Positions 13,026 to 24,103 of a stretch of DNA of 64,000 bases are shown one piece after another. The stretch is from Synchiropus splendidus. Its lineage: Eukaryota; Chordata; Actinopteri; Syngnathiformes; Callionymidae. Location of the stretch: assembly GCF_027744825.2 (NCBI RefSeq), contig NC_071350.1, positions 868,001-932,000 of the forward strand, in the 5' to 3' direction. The position numbers were made by a program, and so were the translations under genes. Numbering within the stretch: the first letter of the stretch is position 1; the number at the start of each line of letters is the position of its first letter. The notes beneath the pieces were generated by a model. That model was not told where the DNA came from. It saw nothing but the letters and a program-made list of their open reading frames with translations, and ran no database searches.

Positions 13026-14204
13026 AGCTTCAGAACATGAAATTTTCAACTCCCACTATAGCAGAAAGGGTCTTTCCAGTAGTTGCACATCAAATCTAAG
13101 CTGTCTGAAGTGTTTTTCCAAAGTTATCAATATTTTTATGTTTGGCGTTCCGGAATCGACCTTATCTCAGGCTGAAAACGCGTTTCCTGCATTGTCGCAT
13201 AACTTTGCATAAAGCTTCAGAACATTAAATTTTCACCTCCCACTATAGCAGAAATGGTCTTTCTAGCACTTGCATATCAAATCTAAGCTGTCTGAAGTGT
13301 TTTTCCGAAGTTATTAACATTTTAATGTTTGGCGTTCCGGAATCGACCTTATCTCAGGCTGAAAACGCGTTTCCTGCATTGTGGCATAACTTTGCTGGGA
13401 AGCTTCAGAACATCGAATTTTCACCTCCCACAATGGCAGAAATGGTCTTTCTAGTAGTTGCACATCAAATCTAATCTGTCTGTCGAGTTTTTCCTGAGTT
13501 ATCAACATTTTTATGTTTGGGGTTCTGAAATCAACCTCATCTCAGGCTGAAAACGCGTTTTACGCATTGTGCCATAACTTTGCAGGGAAGCTTCAGAACA
13601 TGATATTTTCAACTCCCACTATAGCAGAAAGGGTCTTTCGAGTAGTTGCACATCAAATCTAAGCTGTCTGAAGTGTTTTCCCAAAGTTATCATATTTTTT
13701 TATTTGGCGTTCCGGAACCCACCTTATCTCAGGCTGAAAACTCGTTTTCTGCATTGTGCCATAACTTTGCAGGGAAGCTTCAAAACATTAAATTTTCAAC
13801 TCCCACTATAGCAGAAAGGGTCTTTCTTGTAGTTGCACGTCAAATCTAAGCTGTCTGAAGTGTTTTTCCAAAGTTATCTACATTTTTATGTTTGGCATTC
13901 CAGAATCGACCTTATCTCTGGCTGAAAACGCATTTTCTGCATTGTGATATAACTTTGCAGGGAAGCTTCAGAACATGAAATTTTAACCTGCCACTATAGC
14001 AGAAAGGGTTCTTCTCGTAGTTGCACATCAAATCTGAGCTGTTTGAAGTGTTTATCCAAAGTTATTAACATTTTTATGTTTGGCGTTCTGAAATCAACCT
14101 CATCTCAGGCTGAAAATGCGTTTTCTGCATTGTGCCACAACTTTGCAGGGAAGCTTCAGAACATGAAATTTTCATCTACCACTATAGCAGAAATTGTCTT
14201 TCTA
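13026..14204. repeat. Block duplication, copy 2 (partner about 10960-12138)
   Basis: Second copy of the 11-monomer block. The two copies are separated by a further short duplication: about 11.98-12.34 kb is repeated at about 12.35-12.72 kb with an offset of 376 bp (two monomers). Confidence 0.87.
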
Positions 14205-15399
14205 GTAGTTGCACATCAAATCTAAGCTGTCTGAAGTGTTTTTCCAAAGTTAGCAACATTTTTATGTTTGCCGTTCTGAAATCAACCTCATCTCAGGCTG
14301 AAAACGAGTTTCACGCATTGTGCCAGAACTTTGCGGCGAAGCTTCAGAACATGAAATATTCACCTCCCACTATAGCAGAAAGGGTCTTTCTCGTAGTTGC
14401 ACATCAAATCTAAGCTGTCTGAAGTGTTTTTCGAAAGTTTTCAACATTTTTATGTTTGGTGTTCCTGAATCGACCTTATCTCAGGCTGAAAACGCATTTT
14501 CCGCATTGTGCCATAACTTTGCAAGAAAGCTTCAGAACATGAAAATTTCACCTCCCACTATAGCAGAAAGGGTCTTTCTAGTAGTTGCACATCAAATCTA
14601 AGCTGTCTGAAGTGTTTTTACTAAGTTATCAACATTTTCATGTTTGGCGTTCCGGAATCGACCTTATGTGAGGCTGAAAACGCGTTTTACGCATTGTGCC
14701 ATAACTTTGCAGGAAAGCTTCAGAACATGAAATTTTCAACTCCCACAATAGCAGAAAGGGTCTTTCTAGTAGTTGCACATCAAATCTAAGCTGTCTGAAG
14801 TGTTTTTCCAAAGTTGTCAACATTTTTATGTTTGGCTTTCCGGAATCGACCTTATCTCAGGCTGAAAACGCGTTTCCTGCATTGTGGCATAACTTTGCAG
14901 GGATGCTTCAGAACATGAAATTTTCACCTCCCACTGTAGCAGAAAGGGTCTTTCTAGTAGTTGCACATCAAATCTAAGCTGTCTGAAGTGTTTTTCCAAA
15001 GTTATCAACATTTTTATGTTTGGCGTCCTGGAACCCTCCTAATCTCAGGCTGAAAACGCGTTTTCTGCATTGTGCCATAACTTTTCAGGGAAGCTTCAGA
15101 ACATGAAACGTTCGCCTACCACTATAGCGGATAGGGTCCTTCTAGTAGTTGCACATCAAATCTAAGCTGTCTGAAGTGTTTTTCCAAAGTTATCAACATT
15201 TTTATGTTTGGCATTCTGGAACCCACCTTATCGGAGGCTGAAAACGCGCTTTCTGCATTGTGCCGTAACTTTGCAGGGAGACATCAGAACATGAAATTTT
15301 TTCCTCCCACTATAGCAGAAAGGGTATTTCCAATAGTTGCACATCAAATATAAGTTGTCTGAAGTGTTTTTCCATAGTTATCAACATTCTTATGTTTGG

Positions 15400-18300
15400 C
15401 TTTCCGGAAACAACCCTATCTCAGACGGAAAACGTGTTTTCTGCATTGTGCCATAACTTTGCAGGAAAGCTTCAGAACATGAAATTTTCCACTCCCACAA
15501 TAGCAGAAAGGGTCTTTTCTAGTAGTTGCACATCAAATCTAAGCTGTTTGAAGTGTTTTTCCAAAGTTGTCAACATTTTTATGTTTGGCTTTCCGGAATC
15601 GACCTTATCTTAGGCTGAAAACGCGTTTTCTGCATTGTGCCATAACTTTGCAGGGAAGGTTCAGAAAATGAAATTTTCACCTCCCACTATAGCAGAAAGG
15701 GTCTTTCTAGTAGTTGCAGATCAAATCTAAGCTGTCTGATGTGTTTTTCCAAAGTTATCAACATTTTTATGTTTGGCGTTCCGGAATCGACCTTATCTTA
15801 GGCTGAAAATGTGTTTTACGCATTGTGCCATAACTTTTCAGGGAAGCTTCAGAACATGAAATGTTCACCTCCCACTATAGCAGAAAGGGTCTTTCTAGTA
15901 GTTGCACATCAAATGTAAGCTGTCTGAAGTGTTTTTCCAAAGTTATGAACATTTTTATGTTTGGCGTTCCGGAACCCACCTTATCTCAAGCTGAAAACGC
16001 TTTTTCTGCATTGTGCCATAACTTTGCAGGGAAGCTTCAGAACATGAAATGTTCACCTCCCACTATAGCAGAAAGGGTATTTCTAGTAGTTGCACATTAA
16101 ATCTAAGCTGTCTGAAGTGTTGTTTCAAAGTTATCAACATTTTTACGTTTGGCGTTTCGGAAACCACCTTGTCTCAGGCTGAAAACGCGTTTTCTGCATT
16201 GTGCCATAACTTCTCAGGGAAGCTTCAGAACATGAAATATTCACCTCCCACTATAGCAGAAAGGGTATTTCTAGTAGTTGCAGATCAAATCTAAGCTGTC
16301 TGATGTGTTTGTCCAAAGTTATCAACATTTTTATGTTTGGCGTTCCGGAATCGACCTTTTCTTAGGCTGAAAACGCGTTTCCTGCATTGTGCCATAACTT
16401 TGCAGGGAATCTTCAGAACATGAAATTTTCACCTCCCACTTCAGCAGAAAGGGTCTTTCTAGTAGTTGCACATCAAATCTAAGCTATCTGAAATGTTTTT
16501 CCAAAGTTATCAACATTTTTACGTTTGGCGTTTCAGAATCGACTTTATCTCAGGCTGAAAACGCGTTGTCTGCATTGTGCCATAAATTTGCAGGGAAGGT
16601 TCAGAAAATGAATTTTTCACCTCCCACTATAGCAGAAAGGGTATTTCTAGTAGTTGCACATTAAATCTAAGCTGTCTGAAGTGTTGTTCCAAAGTTATCA
16701 ACATTTTTACGTTTGGCGTTTCGGAAACCACCTTGTCTCAGGCTGAAAACGCGTTTTCTGCATTGTGCCATAACTTCTCAGGGAAGCTTCAGAACATGAA
16801 ATGTTCACCTCCCACTATAGCAGAAAGGGTATTTCTAGTAGTTGCACATTAAATCTAAGCTGTCTGAAGTGTTGTTCCAAAGTTATCAACATTTTTACGT
16901 TTGGCGTTTCGGAAACCACCTTGTCTCAGGCTGCAAATGCGTTTCCTGCATTGTGCCATAACTTTGCAAGGAATCTTCAGAACATGAAATTTTCACCTCC
17001 CACTACAGCAGAAAGGGTCTTTCTAGTAGTTGCACATCAAATCTAAGCTGTCTGAAGTGTTTTTCGAAAGTTTTCAACAGTTTTATGTTTGGTGTTCCTC
17101 AATCGACCTTATCTCAGGCTGAAAACGCGTTTCCTGCATTGTGCCATAACTTTGCAGGGAATCTTCAGAACATGAAATTTTCACCTCCCACTACAGCAGA
17201 AAGGGTCTTTCTAGTAGTTGCACATCAAATCTAAGCTATCTGAAATGTTTTTCCAAAGTTATCAACATTTTTACGTTTGGCGTTTCAGAATCGACTTTAT
17301 CTCAGGCTGAAAACGCGTTGTCTGCATTGTGCCATAAATTTGCAGGGAAGGTTCAGAAAATGAATTTTTCACCTCCCACTATAGCAGAAAGGGTATTTCT
17401 AGTAGTTGCACATTAAATCTAAGCTGTCTGAAGTGTTGTTCCAAAGTTATCAACATTTTTACGTTTGGCGTTTCGGAAACCACCTTGTCTCAGGCTGAAA
17501 ACGCGTTTTCTGCATTGTGCCATAACTTTTCAGGGAAGCTTCAGAACATGAAATGTTCACCTCCCACTATAGCAGAAAGGGTCTTTCTAGTAGTTGCACA
17601 TCAAATCTAAGCTGTATGAAGTGTTTTTCCAAAATTATCAACATTTTTATGTTTGGCGTTCCGGAACCCACCTTATCTCAGGCTGAAAACGCGTTTTCGG
17701 CATTGTGCCATAACTTTGCAGGGAAGCTTCAGAAAATGAAATTTTCACCTCCCACTACAGCAGAAAGGGTCTTTCTAGTAGTTGCACATCAAATCTAAGC
17801 TGTCTGAAATGTTTTTCCAAAGTTATCAACATTTTTATGTTTGGCGTTCCGGAACCCACCTTATCTCAGGCTGAAAACGCGTTGTCTGCATTGTGCCATA
17901 AATTTGCATGGAAGCTTCTGAACATGAAAATTTAACCTCCCAATATAGCAGAAAGGGTCTTTCTAGTAGTTGCAGATCAAATCTAAGCTGTCTGATGTGT
18001 TTGTCCAAAGTTATCAACATTTTTATGTTTGGCGTTCCGGAATCGACCTTTTCTTAGGCTGAAAACGCGTTTCCTGCATTGTGCCATAACTTTGCAGGGA
18101 ATCTTCAGAACATGAAATTTTCACCTCCCACTACAGCAGAAAGGGTCTTTCTAGTAGTTGCACATCAAATCTAAGCTATCTGAAATGTTTTTCCAAAGTT
18201 ATCAACATTTTTACGTTTGGCGTTTCAGAATCGACTTTATCTCAGGCTGAAAACGCGTTGTCTGCATTGTGCCATAAATTTGCAGGGAAGGTTCAGAAAA

Positions 18301-21300
18301 TGAATTTTTCACCTCCCACTATAGCAGAAAGGGTATTTCAAGTAGTTGCACATTAAATCTAAGCTGTCTGAAGTGTTGTTCCAAAGTTATCAACATTTTT
18401 ACGTTTGGCGTTTCGGAAACCACCTTGTCTCAGGCTGAAAACGCGTTTTCTGCATTGTGCCATAACTTCTAAGGGAAGCTTCAGAACATGAAATGTTCAC
18501 CTCCCACTATAGCAGAAAGGGTCTTTCTAGTAGTTGCACATCAAATCTAAGCTGTCTGAAGTGTTTTTCCAAAATTATCAACATTTTTATGTTTGGCGTT
18601 CCGGAACCCACCTTATCTCAGGCTGAAAACGTGTTTTCGGCATTGTGCCATAACTTTGCAGGGAAGCTTCAGAAAATGAAATTTTCACCTCCCACTACAG
18701 CAGAAAGGGTCTTTCTATTAGTTGCACATCAAATCTAAGCTGTCTGAAATGTTTTTCCAAAGTTATCAACACTTTTATGTTTGCCGTTCCGGAACCCACC
18801 TTATCTCAGGCTGAAAACGCGTTTCCTGCATTGTGCCATAACTTTGCAAGGAATCTTCAGAACATGAAATTTTCACCTCCCACTACAGCAGAAAGGGTCT
18901 TTCTAGTAGTTGCACATCAAATCTAAGCTGTCTGAAATGTTTTTCCAAATTTATCAACATTTTTACGTTTGGCGTTCCAGAATCGACCCTATCTCAGGCT
19001 GAAAACGCGTTGTCTGCATTTTGCCATAACTTTGCATGGAAGCTTCAGAACATGAAATTTTCACGTCCCACTATAGCAGAAAGGGTCTTTCTAGTATTTG
19101 CACATCAAATCTAAGCTGTCTGAAGTGTTTTTCCAAAGTTATCAACATTTTTATGTTTGGCGTTCCGGAACCCACCTTATCTCAGGTTGAAAACGCGTTT
19201 TCTGCATTGTGCCATAACTTTGCAGGGAAGCTTCAGAACATGAAATTTTAACCTCCCAGTATCGCAGAAAGGGTCTTTCTAGTAGTTGCACATCAAATCT
19301 AAGCTGTCTGAAGTATTTTTTGAAAGTTATCAACATTTTTATGTGTGGCGTTCTGGAATCTACCTTATCTCTGGATGAAAATGCATTTTCTGCATTGTCC
19401 CATAACTTTCCAGGGAAGCTTCAGAACATGAAATTTTGACCTCCCTCTATAGCAGAAAGGTTCTTTCTAGTAGTTGCGCATCAAATCTAAGCTGTCTGAA
19501 GTGTTTTTCCAAAGTTATCAACATTTTTATGTTTGGCGTTCCGGAATCGAACATATCTCAGGCTGAAAACGCGTTTCCTGCATTGTGCCATAACTTTGCA
19601 GGGAATCTTCAGAACATGAAATTTTCACCTCCCACTACAGCAGAAAGGGTCTTTCTAGTAGTTGCACATCAAATCTAAGCTATCTGAAATGTTTTTCCAA
19701 AGTTATCAACATTTTTACGTTTGGCGTTTCAGAATCGACTTTATCTCAGGCTGAAAACGCATTGTCTGCATTGTGCCATAAATTTGCAGGGAAGGTTCAG
19801 AAAATGAATTTTTCACCTCCCACTATAGCAGAAAGGGTATTTCTAGTAGTTGCACATTAAATCTAAGCTGTCTGAAGTGTTGTTCCAAAGTTATCAACAT
19901 TTTTACGTTTGGCGTTTCGGAAACCACCTTGTCTCAGGCTGAAAACGCGTTTTCTGCATTGTGCCATAACTTCTCAGGGAAGCTTCAGAACATGAAATGT
20001 TCACCTCCCACTATAGCAGAAAGGGTCTTTCTAGTAGTTGCACATCAAATCTAAGCTGTCTGAAGTGTTTTTCCAAAATTATCAACATTTTTATGTTTGG
20101 CGTTCCGGAACCCACCTTATCTCAGGCTGAAAACGCGTTTTCGGCATTGTGCCATAACTTTACAGGGAAGCTTCAGAAAATGAAATTTTCACCTCCCACT
20201 ACAGCAGAAAGGGTCTTTCTATTAGTTGCACATCAAATCTAAGCTGTCTGAAATGTTTTTCCAAAGTTATCAACATTTTTACGTTTGGCGTTTCAGAATC
20301 GACCTTATCTCAGGCTGAAAACGCGTTGTCTGCATTGTGCCATAACTTTGCATGGAAGCTTCTGAACATGAAAATTTAACCTCCCAATATAGCAGAAAGG
20401 TCCTTTCTAGTAGTTGCAGATCAAATCTAAGCTGTCTGATTTTTTTGTCCAAAGTTATCAACATTTTTATGTTTGGCATTCCGGAATCGACCTTATCTTA
20501 GGCTGAAAACGCGTTTTACGCATTGTGCCATAACTTTGCAGGGAAGCTTCAGAACATGAAATGTTCACCTCCCACTATAGCAGAAAGGGTCTTTCTAGTA
20601 GTTGCACATCAAATGTAAGCTGTCTGAAGTGTTTTTCCAAAGTTATCAACATTTTTATGTTTGGCGTTCCGGAATCGACCTTATCTCAGGCTGAAAACGC
20701 GTTTCACGCATTGTGCCATAACTTTGCAGGGAAGGTTCAGAAAATGACATTTTCACCTCCCACTATAGCAGAAAGGGTATTTCTAGTAGTTGCACATTAA
20801 ATCTAAGCTATCTGAAGTGTTGTTCCAAAGTTAGCAACATTTTTACGTTTGGCGTTTCGGAAACCACCTTGTCTCAGGCTGAAAACGCGTTTTCTGCATT
20901 GTGCCATAACTTCTCAGGGAAGCTTCAGAACATGAAATGTTCACCTCCTACTATAGCAGAAAGGGTCTTTCTAGTAGTTGCACATCAAATCTAAGCTGTC
21001 TGAAGTGTTTTTCCAAAATTATTAACATTTTTATGTTTGGCGTTCCGGAACCCACCTTATCTCAGGCTGAAAACGCGTTTTCGGCATTGTGCCATAACTT
21101 TGCAGGGAATCTTCAGAACATGAAATTTTCACCTCCCACTATAGCAGAAAGCGTCTTTCTAGTAGTTGCACTTCAAATCTAAGCTGTCTGAAGTGTTTTT
21201 CCAAAGTTATCAACATTTTTATGTTTGGCGTTCCGGAACCCACCTTATCTCAGGCTGAAAACGCGTTTCCTGCATTGTGCCATAACTTTGCAGGGAATCT

Positions 21301-24071
21301 TCAGAACATGAAATTTTCACCTCCCACTACAGCAGAAAGGGTCTTTCTAGTAGTTGCACATCAAATCTAAGCTGTCTGAAATGTTTTTCCAAATTTATCA
21401 ACATTTTTACGTTTGGCGTTCCAGAATCGACCTTATCTCAGGCTGAAAACGCGTTGTCTGCATTGTGCCATAACTTTGCATGGAAGCTTCAGAACATGAA
21501 ATTTTCACGTCCCACTATAGCAGAAAGGGTCTTTCTAGTATTTGCACATCAAATCTAAGCTGTCTGAAGTGTTTTTCGAAAGTTATCAACATTTTTATGT
21601 TTGGCGTTCCGGAACCCACGTTATCACAAGCTGAAAACGCGTTTTCTGCATTGTGCCATAACTTTGCAGGGAAGCTTCAGAACATGAAATTTTCAGGTCC
21701 CACTATAGCAGAATGGGTCTTTCTAGTAGATGCACATGAAATCTAAGCTGTCTGAAGTGTTTTTCGAAAGTTATCAACATTTTTATGTTTGGCGTCCCGG
21801 AATCGACCTTATCTCAGACTGAAAATGCGTTTTCGGCATTGTGCCATAACTTTCCATGGAAGCTTTCGAACATGAAATTTTAACCTCCCACTATAGCAGA
21901 AAGGGTCTTTCTAGTAGTTGCACATCAAATCTAAGCTGTCTGAAGTGTTTTTCCAAAGTTATCAACATTTTTATGTTTGGCGTTCCGGAATCGACCTTAT
22001 CTCAGGCTGAAAACGCGTTTTACGGATTGTGCCATAACTTTGCAGGGAAGCTTCAGGACCTTGAATTTTCACCATCCACTATATCAGAAAGGGTCTTTCT
22101 AGTAGTTGCACCTCAAATCTAAGCTGTCTGAAGTGTTTTTCCAAAGTTATCAACATTTTTATGTTTGGCGTTCCGGAATCGACCTTATGTCAGGCTGAAA
22201 ACGCGTTGTCTGCATTGTGCCATAACTTTGCATGGAAGCTTCCGAACATGAAATTTTAACCTCCCACTATAGCAGAAAGGCTCTTTCTAGTAGTTGCACA
22301 TCAAATCTAAGCTATCTGAAATGTTTTTTCCAAATTTATCAACATTTTTACGTTTGGCGTTCCTGAATCGACCTTATCTCAGGCTAAAAACGCGTTTTCT
22401 GCATTGTGCCATAACTTTGCAGGGAAGCTTCAGAACATGAAATTTTAACCTCCCACTGTAGCAGAAAGGGTCTTTCTAGTAGTTGCACATCAAATCTAAG
22501 GTGTCTGAAGTGTTTTTCAAAGTTTTCAACATTTTTATGTTTGGTGCTCCTGAATCGACCTTATCTCAGGCTGAAAACGCATTTTCTGCATTGTGCCATA
22601 ACTTTGCAGGGAAGCTTCAGGACATGAAATTGTCACCTCCCACAATAGCAGAAAGGGTCTTTCTAGTAGTTTCACATCAAATCTAAGCTGTCTGAAGTGT
22701 TTTTCCAAAGTTATCAACGTTTTTTTGTTTGGCGTTTCAGAATTGACCTTATCTCAGGCTGAAAACGCGTTGTCTGCATGGTGCCATAACTTTGCATGGA
22801 AGCTTCCGAACATGAAAATTTAACCTCCCACTATAGCAGAAAGGGTCTTTCTAGTAGTTGCAGATCAAATCTAAGCTGTCTGATGTGTTTTTCCAAAGTT
22901 ATCAACATTTTTATGTTTGGCGTTCCGGAATCGACCTTATCTTAGGCTGAAAACGTGTTTTACGCATTGTGCCATAACTTTGCAGGGAAGGTTCAGAAAA
23001 TGAAATGTTCACCTCCCACTATAGCAGAAAGGGTATTTCTAGTAGTTGCACATTAAATCTAAGCTGTCTGAAGTGTTGTTCCAAAGTTATCAACATTTTT
23101 ACGTTTGGCGTTTCGGAAACCACCTTGTCTCAGGCTGAAAACGCGTTTTCTGCATTGTGCCATAACTTCTCAGGGAAGCTTCAGAACATGAAATGTTCAC
23201 CTCCCACTATAGCAGAAAGGGTCTTTCTAGTAGTTGCACATCAAATCTAAGCTGTCTGAAGTGTTTTTCGAAAGTTTTCAACATTTTTGTGTTTGGCGTT
23301 CCGGAATCGACATTATCTCAGTCTGAAAACGCATTTTCTGCATTGTGCCATAACTTTGCAAGGAAGCTTCAGAACATCAAATTTTGACCTCCCACTATAG
23401 CAGAAAGGGTCTTTCTAGTAGTTGCACATCAAATCTAAGGTGTCTGAAGTGTTGTTCCAAAGTTATCAACACTTTTACGTTTGGCGTTTCGGAAACCACC
23501 TTGTCTCAGGCTGAAAACGCGTTGTCTGCATTGTGCCATAACTTTGCATGGAAGCTTCTGAACATGAAAATTTAACCTCCCACTATATCAGAAAGGGTCT
23601 TTCTAGTAGTTGCAGATCAAATCTAAGCTGTCTGATGTGTTTTTCCAAAGTTATCAACATTTTTATGTTTGGCGTTCCGGAATCGACCTTATCTTAGGCT
23701 GAAAACGCGTTTTACGCATTGTGCCATAACTTTGCAGGGAAGCTTCAGAACATGAAATGTTCACCTCCCACTATAGCAGAAAGGGTCTTTCTAGTAGTTG
23801 CACATCAAATGTAAGCTGTCTGAAGTGTTTTTCCAAAGTTATCAACATTTTTATGTTTGGCGTTCCGGAATCGACCTTATCTCAGGCTGAAAACGCGTTT
23901 CACGCATTGTGCCATAACTTTGCAGGGAAGGTTCAGAAAATGAAATTTTCACCTCCCACTATAGCAGAAAGGGTATTTCTAGTAGTTGCACATTAAATCT
24001 AAGCTGTCTGAAGTGTTGTTCCAAAGTTATCAACATTTTTACGTTTGGCGTTTCGGAAACCACCTTGTCTC
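15400..24071. repeat. Central higher-order repeat domain, part left of the LINE
   Basis: Monomer subtypes recur in ordered sets. The monomer with ACGTTTGGCGTTTCAG, GCGTTGTCTGC and CATAAATTTGCAGG starts its ACGTTT at 16521, 17273, 18213 and 19717, spacings of 752, 940 and 1504 bp (4, 5 and 8 monomers). It is followed by the monomer with TTGCACATTAAATC and GTTTCGGAAACCACCTTGTC, then by one with GTTCACC and CCAAAATTATC. So multi-monomer units are homogenised as blocks, with unit length varying by whole monomers. Confidence 0.85.
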
Positions 24072-24084
24072 TTGTCACCTTGTC
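24061..24084 (+). repeat. 9-bp direct repeat across the LINE 5' junction
   Basis: CACCTTGTC occurs at 24061-24069 as normal satellite sequence and again at 24076-24084, just inside the element. The six bases between are TCTTGT. Either the element's own sequence matches the target by chance, or the 5' join was made by microhomology or template switching that recopied target sequence. Confidence 0.75.
24067..24071 (+). repeat. Candidate target-site duplication, left copy
   Basis: GTCTC here is the last satellite sequence before the LINE and recurs at 27259-27263. It is short, and the right copy overlaps the AAGTCT tail by four bases, so only one base is independent evidence. A true duplication is possible but not proven. 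Confidence 0.4.
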
Positions 24085-24103
24085 AAACAGTGGAAACGGC
24101 GCA
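24072..24103 (+). other. LINE 5' end, short remnant leader
   Basis: These 32 bases separate the last satellite base from the first in-frame ATG. They start TTGTCACCTTGTC and are open in the ORF2 frame. No promoter-like element is recognisable. The shortness suggests that the internal promoter region such elements usually carry is absent, so this copy may not transcribe itself. Confidence 0.65.

Larger units (their letters stand above)
1..24071. repeat. 188-bp satellite array, left arm
   Basis: The whole stretch is head-to-tail copies of a 188-bp monomer, about 128 copies by length. Every copy carries the same landmarks in the same order: GTTATCAACATTTTTATG, TTTGGCGTTCCGGAA, CTCAGGCTGAAAACGCG, GCCATAACTTTGCAGGGAAG, CCCACTATAGCAGAAAGG and GTTGCACATCAAATC. 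Copies differ by scattered substitutions and rare small indels. Open frames of 60-110 codons occur on both strands, but 188 is not a multiple of 3, so the frame changes in every monomer. They begin and end at fixed monomer positions and have no independent support, so I call no gene here. The family is not one I recognise by name. A centromeric or pericentromeric role is an inference from monomer length and higher-order structure. Confidence 0.97.

Noticed and set aside
155..23996. Dozens of 60-110-codon open frames on both strands in the satellite, with similar peptides
   Set aside because: They repeat at monomer spacing and start and stop at fixed monomer positions. Many exist only where one substitution makes an ATG (GAAATGTTCACC). 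The 188-bp period shifts frame each unit. There is no sign of selection on a protein.
24065..24103. Upstream extension of the LINE ORF to a TTG at 24065
   Set aside because: TTG is not a normal eukaryotic start and the first bases are satellite; the first ATG at 24104 is used instead.
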